This document shows positions 54,563 to 62,040 of a stretch of DNA of 64,000 nt, piece after piece (position 1 is the first letter of the stretch; each line of letters opens with the position of its first letter). This DNA is from an uncultured Christensenellaceae bacterium. GTDB lineage: Bacteria > Bacillota > Clostridia > Christensenellales > Christensenellaceae. The notes beneath the pieces were generated by a model. The model saw only the letters and a program-made list of their open reading frames with translations, was not told the DNA's origin and searched no databases. The position numbers and the translations under genes were made by a program. The stretch spans positions 71,642-135,641 of the forward strand of contig CAJUPM010000002.1 in assembly GCA_910588425.1 (NCBI GenBank), given 5' to 3'.

Positions 54563-55132
54563 ATGACAAAGAAAATGGATAGAGTTGCAGAGCGAGCCAG
54601 AACAGGCAGAGAAGATGCCGAGATGCTGGCCGGCATCGACCAGGCGCAGCTGGATGCGATGGTAGATGCTATCCTGGAAGCAAAGCGGATTTTCGTCGCA
54701 GGCTGGGGCAGAGCGGGGAACGTCGGCAGGATCCTCTCGATGGACTGCTCGCAGATTGGCCTTGAGACTTACTGCGTCGGCGATAACGGAACGCCGGCCA
54801 TTCAGCCGGGGGATATCCTGGTCATCAGCTCGGGCTCCGGGGAGACCAAGACAATGTGCATTCTCGCACAGCAGGCAAAAGAGCACGGCGCAAAGCTGGG
54901 GCTGATTTCCGGCAACGCGGATTCCACCATCGGCAAACTCGCAGATGTGAACGTCGTCATTCCGCAGATTAAGCGCAAGCGCGGCGACGGCGCGCCTCCT
55001 GCGCCCACCAGCTCCGGCGGCTCTATGTATCATGTTATCGTCATGGTTTGTGATCTGATCCGTGCCTATGCGATGGAACGGCTCGGCGTAACCTGGGAAG
55101 ACGTCGGCAGAAATCACAACAACCTGGAATAA
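54563..55132 (+). CDS. SIS-domain sugar isomerase (paralogue 2)
   Basis: 189 residues, clearly related along its whole length to the genes on both sides: IFVAGWGRAGNVGRILSMD, VISSGSGETKTMCILAQQ, SGNADSTIGKLADVNVVIP, end NHNNLE. It has a Gly/Pro-rich insert near residue 145 (GDGAPPAPTSSGG) that differs from copies 1 and 3; this is next to the substrate pocket in SIS folds and may set specificity. Start ATG 54563 with AAAGGAGAG. Confidence 0.82.
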   Translation: MTKKMDRVAERARTGREDAEMLAGIDQAQLDAMVDAILEAKRIFVAGWGRAGNVGRILSMDCSQIGLETYCVGDNGTPAIQPGDILVISSGSGETKTMCILAQQAKEHGAKLGLISGNADSTIGKLADVNVVIPQIKRKRGDGAPPAPTSSGGSMYHVIVMVCDLIRAYAMERLGVTWEDVGRNHNNLE

Positions 55133-55147
55133 GAGGAGATTACGATC

Positions 55148-55699
55148 ATGATGGATAGAGTAAAAGAGAAAATCAGAATGGGCGAAGAGTGCGCCCAGAT
55201 GTTAAACGGCGTTTGCCAGCAGGAACTGGATGAACTCGCCAAGGCGATTCTCCATGCCAGAAGAATTTTCGTCGCAGGCTGGGGCAGAGCGGGGAATATG
55301 ATCAAAATTCTCTCTATGAACTGCTCTCAGGCTGGGCTGAGGACGTTTGTCGTCGGCGATAACGGAACGCCGGCGATTGGCGAAGAGGATTTGCTGGTGA
55401 TCGGTTCCGGCTCCGGGGAGACCAAGACCATGTGCATCATCGCACAGCAGGCAAAAGAGCACGGCGCAAAGCTGGCGTTGGTTACGGGAAGCCAGGATTC
55501 CACTATTGGCAGACTGGCAGATCTCAAAGTCGTCATTCCCAGGCCCGTTCGGCCGGATGGCGAAGAGGTTCCGGATGGCTGCGGCGGCTCGATTTATCCG
55601 GTGTTCAACATGGTGGCCGATACCGTCCAGTCCTATCTGGCGGAGTATATGAACCTTGTTCCGGCGGATATTGGGTTTAACCACAACAACCTGGAGTAA
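55148..55699 (+). CDS. SIS-domain sugar isomerase (paralogue 3)
   Basis: 183 residues: IFVAGWGRAGNMIKILSMN, VIGSGSGETKTMCIIAQQ, then TGSQDSTIGRLADLKVVIP (SGNADST replaced by TGSQDST) and the NHNNLE end. Copies 2 and 3 share more with each other than with copy 1. Start ATG 55148 or 55151, AAGAGGAG upstream. The three genes lie 15-27 bp apart and end at one terminator: a single transcript, perhaps a hetero-oligomer. Confidence 0.82.
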   Translation: MMDRVKEKIRMGEECAQMLNGVCQQELDELAKAILHARRIFVAGWGRAGNMIKILSMNCSQAGLRTFVVGDNGTPAIGEEDLLVIGSGSGETKTMCIIAQQAKEHGAKLALVTGSQDSTIGRLADLKVVIPRPVRPDGEEVPDGCGGSIYPVFNMVADTVQSYLAEYMNLVPADIGFNHNNLE

Positions 55700-55708
55700 G
55701 GGAAAATT

Positions 55709-55732
55709 AGAGGCCTCTTCGGAGGCCTTTTT
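55709..55732 (+). terminator. Terminator of the SIS operon
   Basis: Stem AGGCCTC/GAGGCCT with a stable TTCG tetraloop and T run. Confidence 0.93.
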
Positions 55733-55756
55733 CTATGCGGAAAATGGGAGGAAAAC

Positions 55757-56278
55757 ATGCAATATATCATCGAGACAAAGCGGCTGGGATTGAGAGAGCT
55801 GCAGCAGGAGGATTTCGGCGCGCTGTGCACGTTTTTGCAGGATATCCAGGTGATGTACGCCTGGGAATATGCCTTTAGCGACGAGCAGGTGCACGGCTTT
55901 ATCACGAATCAGCAAAAACGCTATCAGGCGGACGGCTTTGGATATTATGCGGCAGTGGAAAAGGTATCCGGCAAAGTAATAGGGTGCATGGGGCCGCTGA
56001 TGGAGCAGATTGACGGAGAAAAGTTTTACGGGATTGGCTACATTCTGGGAAAAGAGGCCTGGGGCAAGGGCTATGCCACAGAGGCAGGAGAGGCCAGCAT
56101 TCAGTATCTCTTTGAAAACTACCCGGCGGAGAAAGTGATTGCAGAGATTAGGCCGGAAAATAAGGCGTCTGTGCGGGTAGCGGAGCGGCTGGGCATGAAA
56201 AAAGAGAGCCAGTTTATCAAGATGGTCAATGGAAAGCAGATGCCGCACGCCATTTATGCGCGGTATGCGAAGCAATAA
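55757..56278 (+). CDS. GNAT family N-acetyltransferase (RimJ/RimL-like)
   Basis: 173 residues: IIETKRLGLRELQQEDF at the N-terminus, the acetyl-CoA loop EAWGKGYATEAGEASIQYLF near 105-125 and VRVAERLGMKKE. RimJ/RimL-type acetyltransferases modify N-termini, amino acids or antibiotics; substrate unknown. ATG 55757 has GGGAGGAAA. Stands alone between two terminators. Confidence 0.88.
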   Translation: MQYIIETKRLGLRELQQEDFGALCTFLQDIQVMYAWEYAFSDEQVHGFITNQQKRYQADGFGYYAAVEKVSGKVIGCMGPLMEQIDGEKFYGIGYILGKEAWGKGYATEAGEASIQYLFENYPAEKVIAEIRPENKASVRVAERLGMKKESQFIKMVNGKQMPHAIYARYAKQ

Positions 56279-56306
56279 AAAAGAAACGCCTGGGCGTTTC
56301 TTTTTT
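56277..56306. terminator. Bidirectional terminator
   Basis: AAAAAAGAAACGCC/GGCGTTTCTTTTTT between the converging GNAT and pentapeptide genes. Confidence 0.92.
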
Positions 56307-56346
56307 GGTTCAGAAGTTTTTGAACACATAGATTTCGGGTGGCCGA

Positions 56347-56949
56347 TTATACAATTTCGACGCCGAAAAACCGCATGAAGGCGGCGGCCTGGATGGCGTT
56401 TAGCTTGACGCCGCGCAGTTCCTGAAACGTATCCGAGATGGAGATGTTTGCCAGATCGCAATCCGAAAGATCCAGCTTTTTCATGGAAACGCCGAAAAAA
56501 TCGGCATCTGAGAAATTGACCTTTTGAAGCCGCAGATCCTTGAGGCGGGCAGCGTGAAACGAGGCGCCGTTGAAAAAGCTTTCAGAGACCTCGCAGTTTT
56601 CCCAGATAATTTGCGGAAAGTTTGCATAATAGAAAAGACTCTCGGCGATCCTGCATTCCCGGATGCGTGCTTCGGAAAAATTGCAGCCGTCGAATTTGCT
56701 CTCGGTCATGCCGCCGTATTTCCAAAAACTCTCGGAAAAATCGCTGCCCGAGAGATCGCAGCCTTCGAACCGCGTATGCAAAAGGGAGGTCTTGGAAAAA
56801 TCGCATTGCAGGAATCTGCATTTTCGGAATAGAACGCGGTTAAAATCCAGCCGGGAGAAATCGGATAGCAGGAGCGATTCATTTTCAAAGATCTGGTTTT
56901 CAATTGGCGTTTCCGCGCTTTGAGCGTTTTGTATCAATTCCAGAAGCAT
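56347..56949 (-). CDS. Pentapeptide-repeat protein
   Basis: 200 residues built mostly of A(D/N)LXX-like repeats with Phe or Leu at the centre (for example CDLSGSDFSESF, CNFSEARIRECRIAES, VNFSDADFFGVSMKKLDLSDCDL), giving a right-handed beta-helix. Some such proteins mimic DNA and protect gyrase from quinolones (Qnr, MfpA); others have no known role. I chose ATG 56949 (AAAGGAGAATC upstream) over ATG 57084, whose extra 45 residues are not repeat-like. Confidence 0.82.
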   Translation of the reverse strand: MLLELIQNAQSAETPIENQIFENESLLLSDFSRLDFNRVLFRKCRFLQCDFSKTSLLHTRFEGCDLSGSDFSESFWKYGGMTESKFDGCNFSEARIRECRIAESLFYYANFPQIIWENCEVSESFFNGASFHAARLKDLRLQKVNFSDADFFGVSMKKLDLSDCDLANISISDTFQELRGVKLNAIQAAAFMRFFGVEIV

Positions 56950-57158
56950 GGGATTCTCCTTTTTAGATAGATGATCTGCTTTCAGTTTAGCACACAGGGT
57001 GGAAATTGCCTCGCAAAAAAGAGAGGGTCGCAATGCGCTATCCGCTTTATCGTGCAGTATCAAGCGGATGGCCGAACGCTTCAAAAATCCAAAAAGAAAA
57101 AAGGGAGCGAGGGAATTTTCCCGGCATTTTGGAAAAGACTAAAAAGAAACAGCCGATT

Positions 57159-57186
57159 TTGCTTTTTCATAAAAATATGCTAAAAT
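57159..57186 (+). promoter_or_regulatory. Promoter of the flippase-nfo-pepQ-efp run
   Basis: TTGCTT, 16-bp spacer, TAAAAT with extended TGC; 31 bp before the start. Confidence 0.6.
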
Positions 57187-57217
57187 ATTCTAGTATCTTT
57201 CAAAAAGGAGAGCCCCT

Positions 57218-58753
57218 TTGAATCGCGCAAGGAATTCTATTCGCAATATCATATTCGGCCTGGGCGGTCAGATTTTAAATATCCTGATGAGCTTCGCCAT
57301 GCGCACGGTCTTTATCCATACGCTGGACGAGGTATACCAGGGCGTGAACGGGACGTTCACCAATATTCTGATGCTCTTCTCCCTGGCGGATTTGGGCGTC
57401 GGGACGGCGATCATCTATGCGCTCTATAAACCGATTGCAGAGGATAACAGAGTCAAAATTCAGGGCCTGATGAAGCTATATCAAAAGGCGTATATCATCG
57501 TCGGTTTTGTGGTTGTGGCGATGGGGCTTGTGACGCTGCCCTTTTTGGAATATCTGGTCAAAGACGCGAATATTCCGGATTTGCACCTGATTTTCATGCT
57601 GTTCGTCATCAATACGGCATCGGGGTATTTCTTCTCGTATAAGGGATCGCTGATTACGGCGCATCAGAAGAACTATATCGTTACCAACGTCATCTACGGG
57701 ACGTCCATCCTGTGCTACGGCATTCAGATGATCGTCATGAGCCTGACGCATAACTATATCCTGACGCTCTCCATTCAGGTGGGCACCAACGCTCTGCAGG
57801 GCATCATTACCATGTTCATCGCGGATCGGATGTATCCCTATATCCGGGGGAAAAACGACTCTGTGCTCCCCAAAAAGGACCGCAAGGCGATCTTTAAAAG
57901 CATGGGCTCGCTCATGTTTTACAGAGCAGGACAAGTTGTCATCAACGGCACGGACAGCCTGATCATCTCTTCCATTGTCGGCGTCAAGGAGGCGGGGATT
58001 TACTCCAACTATTCTCTGCTGACGACGACGGTCAAGAACCTCTTGCAGCAGGTGTTCAACGCCTGCACGGCCAGCATCGGCAATATGGCGGCGACCGAGA
58101 GCAACCGGCGCAAATACAAGGTCTATAACGCCATCTTCTTTGGAAACTTCTGGATGTTTGGCTTTGCGGCGGTCTGCTTCTATGTGCTGTTCAACCCGTT
58201 CGTAACGATTTGGGCCGGCAAGGATCGGCTGCTGGATCAGACGATGGTCGTCTTCATCGTTTTAAACTTCTATCTGGTCGGGATGCGCAATGTCAACACG
58301 ACGTTCCGGGATACCATGGGCGTTTTTGAAGAGGGGAAGTTTATTCCGATCATCTCGGCAATCGTCAATATCGGCATCTCGATTATGACGGCGAAAGCTT
58401 TTGGGCTCATCGGCGCATTTATCGGGACAACCGTCAGTATGCTGACGACGCTGGTCTGGATGGAGCCGGTCGTGCTGTTTAAACATGGGTTCCACCGCAG
58501 CCCGCTCGTGTATTTTTTCAAATATGCCGTCTATTTCTGCGTTACACTGCTCACGGCGCTTCTGACGGATTTTCTGGCGGGCCTGCTGGGAAGCGGCGGT
58601 CTGCTGGTGTTTGCAGGAAAATTCCTTATCTGCATGATCGTGCCCAATACGATTTTCTACTTGCTTTTCCGCAAGACTGGGGATTTCCAGCTGCTTGCGC
58701 GGCAGGTCAAATCGGTTTTGGGCAGAAAACTTAGGAGGAAAAAACACGCATGA
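57218..58753 (+). CDS. Polysaccharide flippase (Wzx/MATE-like, MVF superfamily)
   Basis: 511 residues with 12-14 hydrophobic helices; starts NRARNSIRNIIFGLGGQILN, typical for the polysaccharide transport family that moves lipid-linked sugar units across the membrane. The cargo is unknown and there are no glycosyltransferases beside it. The start is TTG 57218 after AAAAAGGAGAG. Its stop overlaps the next start (ATGA). Confidence 0.85.
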   Translation: MNRARNSIRNIIFGLGGQILNILMSFAMRTVFIHTLDEVYQGVNGTFTNILMLFSLADLGVGTAIIYALYKPIAEDNRVKIQGLMKLYQKAYIIVGFVVVAMGLVTLPFLEYLVKDANIPDLHLIFMLFVINTASGYFFSYKGSLITAHQKNYIVTNVIYGTSILCYGIQMIVMSLTHNYILTLSIQVGTNALQGIITMFIADRMYPYIRGKNDSVLPKKDRKAIFKSMGSLMFYRAGQVVINGTDSLIISSIVGVKEAGIYSNYSLLTTTVKNLLQQVFNACTASIGNMAATESNRRKYKVYNAIFFGNFWMFGFAAVCFYVLFNPFVTIWAGKDRLLDQTMVVFIVLNFYLVGMRNVNTTFRDTMGVFEEGKFIPIISAIVNIGISIMTAKAFGLIGAFIGTTVSMLTTLVWMEPVVLFKHGFHRSPLVYFFKYAVYFCVTLLTALLTDFLAGLLGSGGLLVFAGKFLICMIVPNTIFYLLFRKTGDFQLLARQVKSVLGRKLRRKKHA

Positions 58754-59616
58754 TTTTATTTGGGCCTTCCGGAAATTCGGAGCAGTTTTACGAGGCAGGA
58801 TATAAGCATACTTATGAGGCGATGGCCTGGATCCGCGGCATGGGCCTTGGGGCATATGAATACTCTTTTGGAAGAGGCGTGCGCATTGGCGAGCAGACGG
58901 CGGCAGTCGTGCGGGAAAAGGCGCGGGAGAATGAAATTGCCATGAGCGTGCACGCGCCATATTTCATCAACCTGGCGACGGACGACCCGGAAAAGCGGGA
59001 GAAGAACCTGCAGTATTTTCTGGAAAGCGCCAAAGCGGCCAAGTGGCTGGGGGCAGACCGCGTGATCTTTCACCCAGGCTCCTGCGCCAAGCTGGATCGG
59101 GCGCTGGCCTTTGATATGACAAAGCGCAATTTCGCGTGGATTTTGCAGCAGCTGGACGAGGCCGGCCAGGGCGACCTGACCTACTGCCCCGAGACCATGG
59201 GCAAAATCAACCAGCTGGGAGATTTGCAGGAGATCATCGCTCTGGTGAATCTGGATGAGAGAGTGCTGCCCACCATCGATTTTGGTCATCTGCATACCCG
59301 GGGGCGGGGCGCTATCAACTCGCCGGAGGATTTTGAGGCGATCTTAAAAGCGCTCATCGGTGGCATTGGCCAGGAGCGAACCAGCCGGATGCACGTCCAT
59401 TTCTCGAAAATTGAGTTTACGGCCATGGGGGAAAAACAGCACAGAACCTTTGCCGAGGAAGGATACGGACCAGATTTCGCGCATCTGGCGCCTATGCTGC
59501 TTAAATACGATTTACAGCCGCGCATCATCTGCGAATCCAAAGGGACGATGGCGATGGATGCGCTGGCCATGAAGCAGATGTACGAAAAAGCGAAGGAGGG
59601 GATGAAACATGAATAA
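58750..59616 (+). CDS. nfo: Endonuclease IV-type AP endonuclease
   Basis: 288 residues, TIM barrel with zinc ligands: SVHAPYFINLA, IFHPGSCA, CPETMG, TIDFGHLHTRG, HVHFSKIEF and the final Glu in IICESKG. Nfo cuts DNA 5' of abasic sites. The N-terminus (LFGPSGNSEQFYEAG) differs from E. coli Nfo, as in other clostridial forms. It overlaps the flippase stop and the pepQ start by a few bases, so translation is coupled. Confidence 0.88.
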   Translation: MILFGPSGNSEQFYEAGYKHTYEAMAWIRGMGLGAYEYSFGRGVRIGEQTAAVVREKARENEIAMSVHAPYFINLATDDPEKREKNLQYFLESAKAAKWLGADRVIFHPGSCAKLDRALAFDMTKRNFAWILQQLDEAGQGDLTYCPETMGKINQLGDLQEIIALVNLDERVLPTIDFGHLHTRGRGAINSPEDFEAILKALIGGIGQERTSRMHVHFSKIEFTAMGEKQHRTFAEEGYGPDFAHLAPMLLKYDLQPRIICESKGTMAMDALAMKQMYEKAKEGMKHE

Positions 59617-60673
59617 GTTTGAAAAACTGCGCGCCTATATGGCGGAAAACGGAGTAGACGGCGTTCTGATCACCAGCCTGGAGAATATGCAGTGGTATTC
59701 CGGGTTTTCCGGCGATACCGGGGATATTCTGGTAACGGCGGAAGCGCAGTATTTTATGACGGATTTCCGCTATCTGGAGATGGCCGAGCGGGAGATGGGC
59801 GGTGATTTTGAGTTTGTCAAAATCACGCAGGACGGCGCATACCGCGAGGCGGCGGAGCTGGTGAAAAAGCACGGCGTAAAAAGGCTTGCTATCGAGACTT
59901 CCAAAGTTACGCTGGATCAGAAGGCGGCGATGGACGCGGCATTTTCGGTTTCCTACTGCTCAATCGACGATGAGATGCACGCACTGCGCACCATTAAGAC
60001 GCCGGAAGAGATCGAGAAAATGCGCAAAGGCGCGAAGATCACCGCGGATACGTTCTATCACATGACCAAAGTGATTAAGCCGGGGGTTTCGGAGTACGAT
60101 TTGCTGGCCGAGATGATCTACTTCTTCCATAAAAACGGTGTGAAGCCCTCTTTTGAGCCGATTATCGCCACAGGCCCCAATTCTTCTCTGCCTCACGCGA
60201 CGATTTCGGACCGCAAAGTGCAGAACGGAGATTTTGTTACCATGGATTTCGGCGTGATCTACGAAGGGCAGTGCACAGATTTCACCAGAACTGTCGCCGT
60301 CGGAGGGGTTGCGCCCGAGCTGGAAATGATTTATAATATTGTGCAGAAAGCACAGCTCGCGACGCTGGCGGCCCTGCGCCCGGGGATTACGGGCGGCGAT
60401 GTGGATGCCGTTGCGAGAAATATCATCACAGATGCCGGCTATGGTGCGTTCTATGAGCATGGGACGGGCCATGGTGTGGGCGTAGAGATTCACGAGGCTC
60501 CGTGGTTTCGCAGAGACAATCCGCAGGTGCTCGAGGCGGGCATGATCGGCACTGTCGAGCCGGGCATTTATTTGCCGGGGCAGGGCGGCGTGCGCATCGA
60601 GGATATGGTAGCCATCACAGAGGACGGCTATGAGAATTTCTATACGGTATCAAAAGATTTAATCGTTTTATAA
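59609..60673 (+). CDS. pepQ: Xaa-Pro peptidase (M24B family, PepQ/YqhT-like)
   Basis: 354 residues with a creatinase-like N-domain and a pita-bread catalytic domain. The dinuclear metal ligands are seen in TMDFGVIYEGQCTDFTRT (Asp, Asp), HGTGHGVGVEIHE (His), GTVEPGIYLPG (Glu) and VRIEDMV (Glu). It removes X-Pro ends from peptides. Placement directly before efp is conserved in Bacillota (yqhT-efp), which fits, as both deal with proline. Start ATG 59609 overlaps nfo by 8 bp. Confidence 0.92.
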   Translation: MNKFEKLRAYMAENGVDGVLITSLENMQWYSGFSGDTGDILVTAEAQYFMTDFRYLEMAEREMGGDFEFVKITQDGAYREAAELVKKHGVKRLAIETSKVTLDQKAAMDAAFSVSYCSIDDEMHALRTIKTPEEIEKMRKGAKITADTFYHMTKVIKPGVSEYDLLAEMIYFFHKNGVKPSFEPIIATGPNSSLPHATISDRKVQNGDFVTMDFGVIYEGQCTDFTRTVAVGGVAPELEMIYNIVQKAQLATLAALRPGITGGDVDAVARNIITDAGYGAFYEHGTGHGVGVEIHEAPWFRRDNPQVLEAGMIGTVEPGIYLPGQGGVRIEDMVAITEDGYENFYTVSKDLIVL

Positions 60674-60689
60674 TTGGAGGAGAAAACAA

Positions 60690-61247
60690 ATGGTATCAGC
60701 AGGCGATTTCAGAAAGGGCGTTACGATCGAGATCGATGGCCAGGTTTGGGTTATCGTGGATTTCCAGCACGTTAAGCCGGGCAAGGGCGCGGCATTTGTG
60801 CGCACGAAGATCAAAAACGTCGTTACGGGCGGCGTGCTCGAGCGGACGTTCAACCCGACGGAGAAATACCCCAAGGCGATGGTCGAGAGAAAAGAGATGC
60901 AGTATCTGTATTCGGACGGCGATCTCTACTACTTCATGGATCTCGAAACGTATGATCAGCTGCCCCTGGGCAAAGCGCTGGTGGAAGAGGCGATGCAGTA
61001 TGTCAAGGAGAATTCCAATGTTACGGTGAAATTCTTCAAGGGCGAGGCGTTCTCTGTGGAAGCACCCAACTTCGTCGAGCTGGAAATCGTCGAGACCGAG
61101 CCCGGCTTCAAGGGCGATACGGCAACTTCCGGCAACAAGCCGGCTGTGCTCGAGACGGGAGCGAAGGTTATGGTTCCGCTGTTCGTCAACCAGGGCGATC
61201 GGATCCGCGTAGATACCAGAACGGGAGACTACATGGAGCGCGTTTAG
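60690..61247 (+). CDS. efp: Elongation factor P
   Basis: 185 residues: KOW-like domain I with the loop VKPGKGAAFVRTK carrying the tip lysine that is modified in many bacteria, then two OB-fold domains ending GDRIRVDTRTGDYMERV. EF-P rescues ribosomes stalled at polyproline. Start ATG 60690 with TTGGAGGAG. No earP, epmA or ymfI-type modification gene is nearby. Confidence 0.97.
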   Translation: MVSAGDFRKGVTIEIDGQVWVIVDFQHVKPGKGAAFVRTKIKNVVTGGVLERTFNPTEKYPKAMVERKEMQYLYSDGDLYYFMDLETYDQLPLGKALVEEAMQYVKENSNVTVKFFKGEAFSVEAPNFVELEIVETEPGFKGDTATSGNKPAVLETGAKVMVPLFVNQGDRIRVDTRTGDYMERV

Positions 61248-61250
61248 GCG

Positions 61251-61289
61251 CATATAAAAAGAGCGGCGAAAAGCCGCTCTTTTTATATG
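61251..61289 (+). terminator. Terminator after efp
   Basis: Extended palindrome CATATAAAAAGAGCGGC/GCCGCTCTTTTTATATG with a GAAAA loop. Confidence 0.95.
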
Positions 61290-61316
61290 CAAAATCGGGG
61301 GAGCTTGTCATGCGAT

Positions 61317-61342
61317 CAAAAAACCAGCGCGGGAGCGCTGGT
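61317..61342 (-). terminator. Terminator after the RHH gene
   Basis: On the minus strand ACCAGCGC/GCGCTGGT followed by TTTTT. Confidence 0.85.
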
Positions 61343-61345
61343 CTC

Positions 61346-61516
61346 TTATTTTTCTTCTAAATCTTCTAACGCCATTTTTACCGCCGCAATGACAAAAGCA
61401 GAAAAAGTGCAGTTCGTTTCCCGAATAGCATCTTCCACCTTCTCAATAACATCATTTGGGAAGCGAATCGTTTTATTAGTTGTCGGAGGGATCGAGGGAA
61501 TTTTAAATTTTTTCAT
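61346..61516 (-). CDS. Ribbon-helix-helix DNA-binding protein (56 aa)
   Basis: 56 residues. A basic/proline N-terminus (KKFKIPSIPPTTNK) leads to the beta-strand TIRFPNDVIEKVEDAIRE and a second helix NCTFSAFVIAAVKMALEDLEE, the classic Arc/CopG/MetJ fold. The start ATG 61516 has AAAGGA eight bases upstream; an ATG at 61525 is too close to the site. It faces a divergent SLOG-like gene across an operator region with four GCAATRC half-sites and probably represses both. Confidence 0.8.
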   Translation of the reverse strand: MKKFKIPSIPPTTNKTIRFPNDVIEKVEDAIRETNCTFSAFVIAAVKMALEDLEEK

Positions 61517-61530
61517 GATATCCATCCTTT

Positions 61531-61595
61531 GCAATACGTATATATACACAATATAGATGATTTTTGGCAATGCGTATGCATTGCAAATGTATTGC
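61531..61595. promoter_or_regulatory. Operator cluster of the RHH regulator
   Basis: Four copies of GCAATRC: direct at 61531-61537 (GCAATAC) and 61567-61573 (GCAATGC), inverted at 61578-61584 (GCATTGC) and 61589-61595 (GTATTGC). The middle two form the palindrome GCAATGCGTATGCATTGC. They overlap the promoters of both divergent genes. Confidence 0.65.
61541..61570 (-). promoter_or_regulatory. Promoter of the RHH gene
   Basis: On the minus strand TTGCCA (61565-61570), 18-bp spacer, TATATA (61541-61546). Its -35 lies in the central palindrome. Confidence 0.5.
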
Positions 61596-61620
61596 AACAA
61601 TAGATAAAATGTGTTATACT
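61592..61620 (+). promoter_or_regulatory. Promoter of the SLOG gene
   Basis: TTGCAA (61592-61597), 17-bp spacer, TATACT (61615-61620). The -35 overlaps the outer operator half-site. Confidence 0.65.
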
Positions 61621-61649
61621 CAGGCAAAATATTCTAGTGTGGTGGCAGA

Positions 61650-61976
61650 ATGAAAATCGCGGTAGTGGGTTCGAGAAATCTGGAGATAGAGATTGGTAGA
61701 TATTTGCCGGAGGGAATAACAGAGATCATCAGCGGGGGAGCCCGGGGCATCGATCGGGCGGCGGAGACCTATGCAGATGCGCACGGCATCGCCAAGCGCA
61801 TTTTTCTGCCGGATTACCAAAGATACGGGCGCAGAGCGCCGCTGGTGCGCAACCGACAGATCGTGCAGGCGGCGGAGCTCGTCATCGCTGTTTGGGACGG
61901 TACCTCCCGTGGGACGAAATATACCATAGACTATGCTCAGTCTCTGGGCAAGCCCGTGAGAGTTTATCGGGTTTAA
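61650..61976 (+). CDS. SLOG-domain protein (YspA/DprA-like)
   Basis: 108 residues: MKIAVVGSRNLEIEIGRYL, the nucleotide-binding ISGGARGIDRAAETYADAHG, and VRNRQIVQAAELVIAVWDGTSRGT. This is the minimal SLOG Rossmann fold (DUF2493/YspA group), related to DprA, LOG and TIR-like nucleotide sensors. SLOG proteins bind or process nucleotide-derived ligands and often occur with defence or stress genes. It faces the RHH regulator and shares its operator region. Confidence 0.82.
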   Translation: MKIAVVGSRNLEIEIGRYLPEGITEIISGGARGIDRAAETYADAHGIAKRIFLPDYQRYGRRAPLVRNRQIVQAAELVIAVWDGTSRGTKYTIDYAQSLGKPVRVYRV

Positions 61977-62000
61977 AAAACGGGGAGAAACAGGGAGATC

Positions 62001-62031
62001 AAAAAGGAGGCGCTCACGCACCTCCTTTTTT
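62001..62031. terminator. Bidirectional terminator
   Basis: AAAAAGGAGG/CCTCCTTTTT around a 10-nt loop, between the SLOG gene (+) and the aldo/keto reductase (-). Confidence 0.9.
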
Positions 62032-62040
62032 GTTAAAAGC

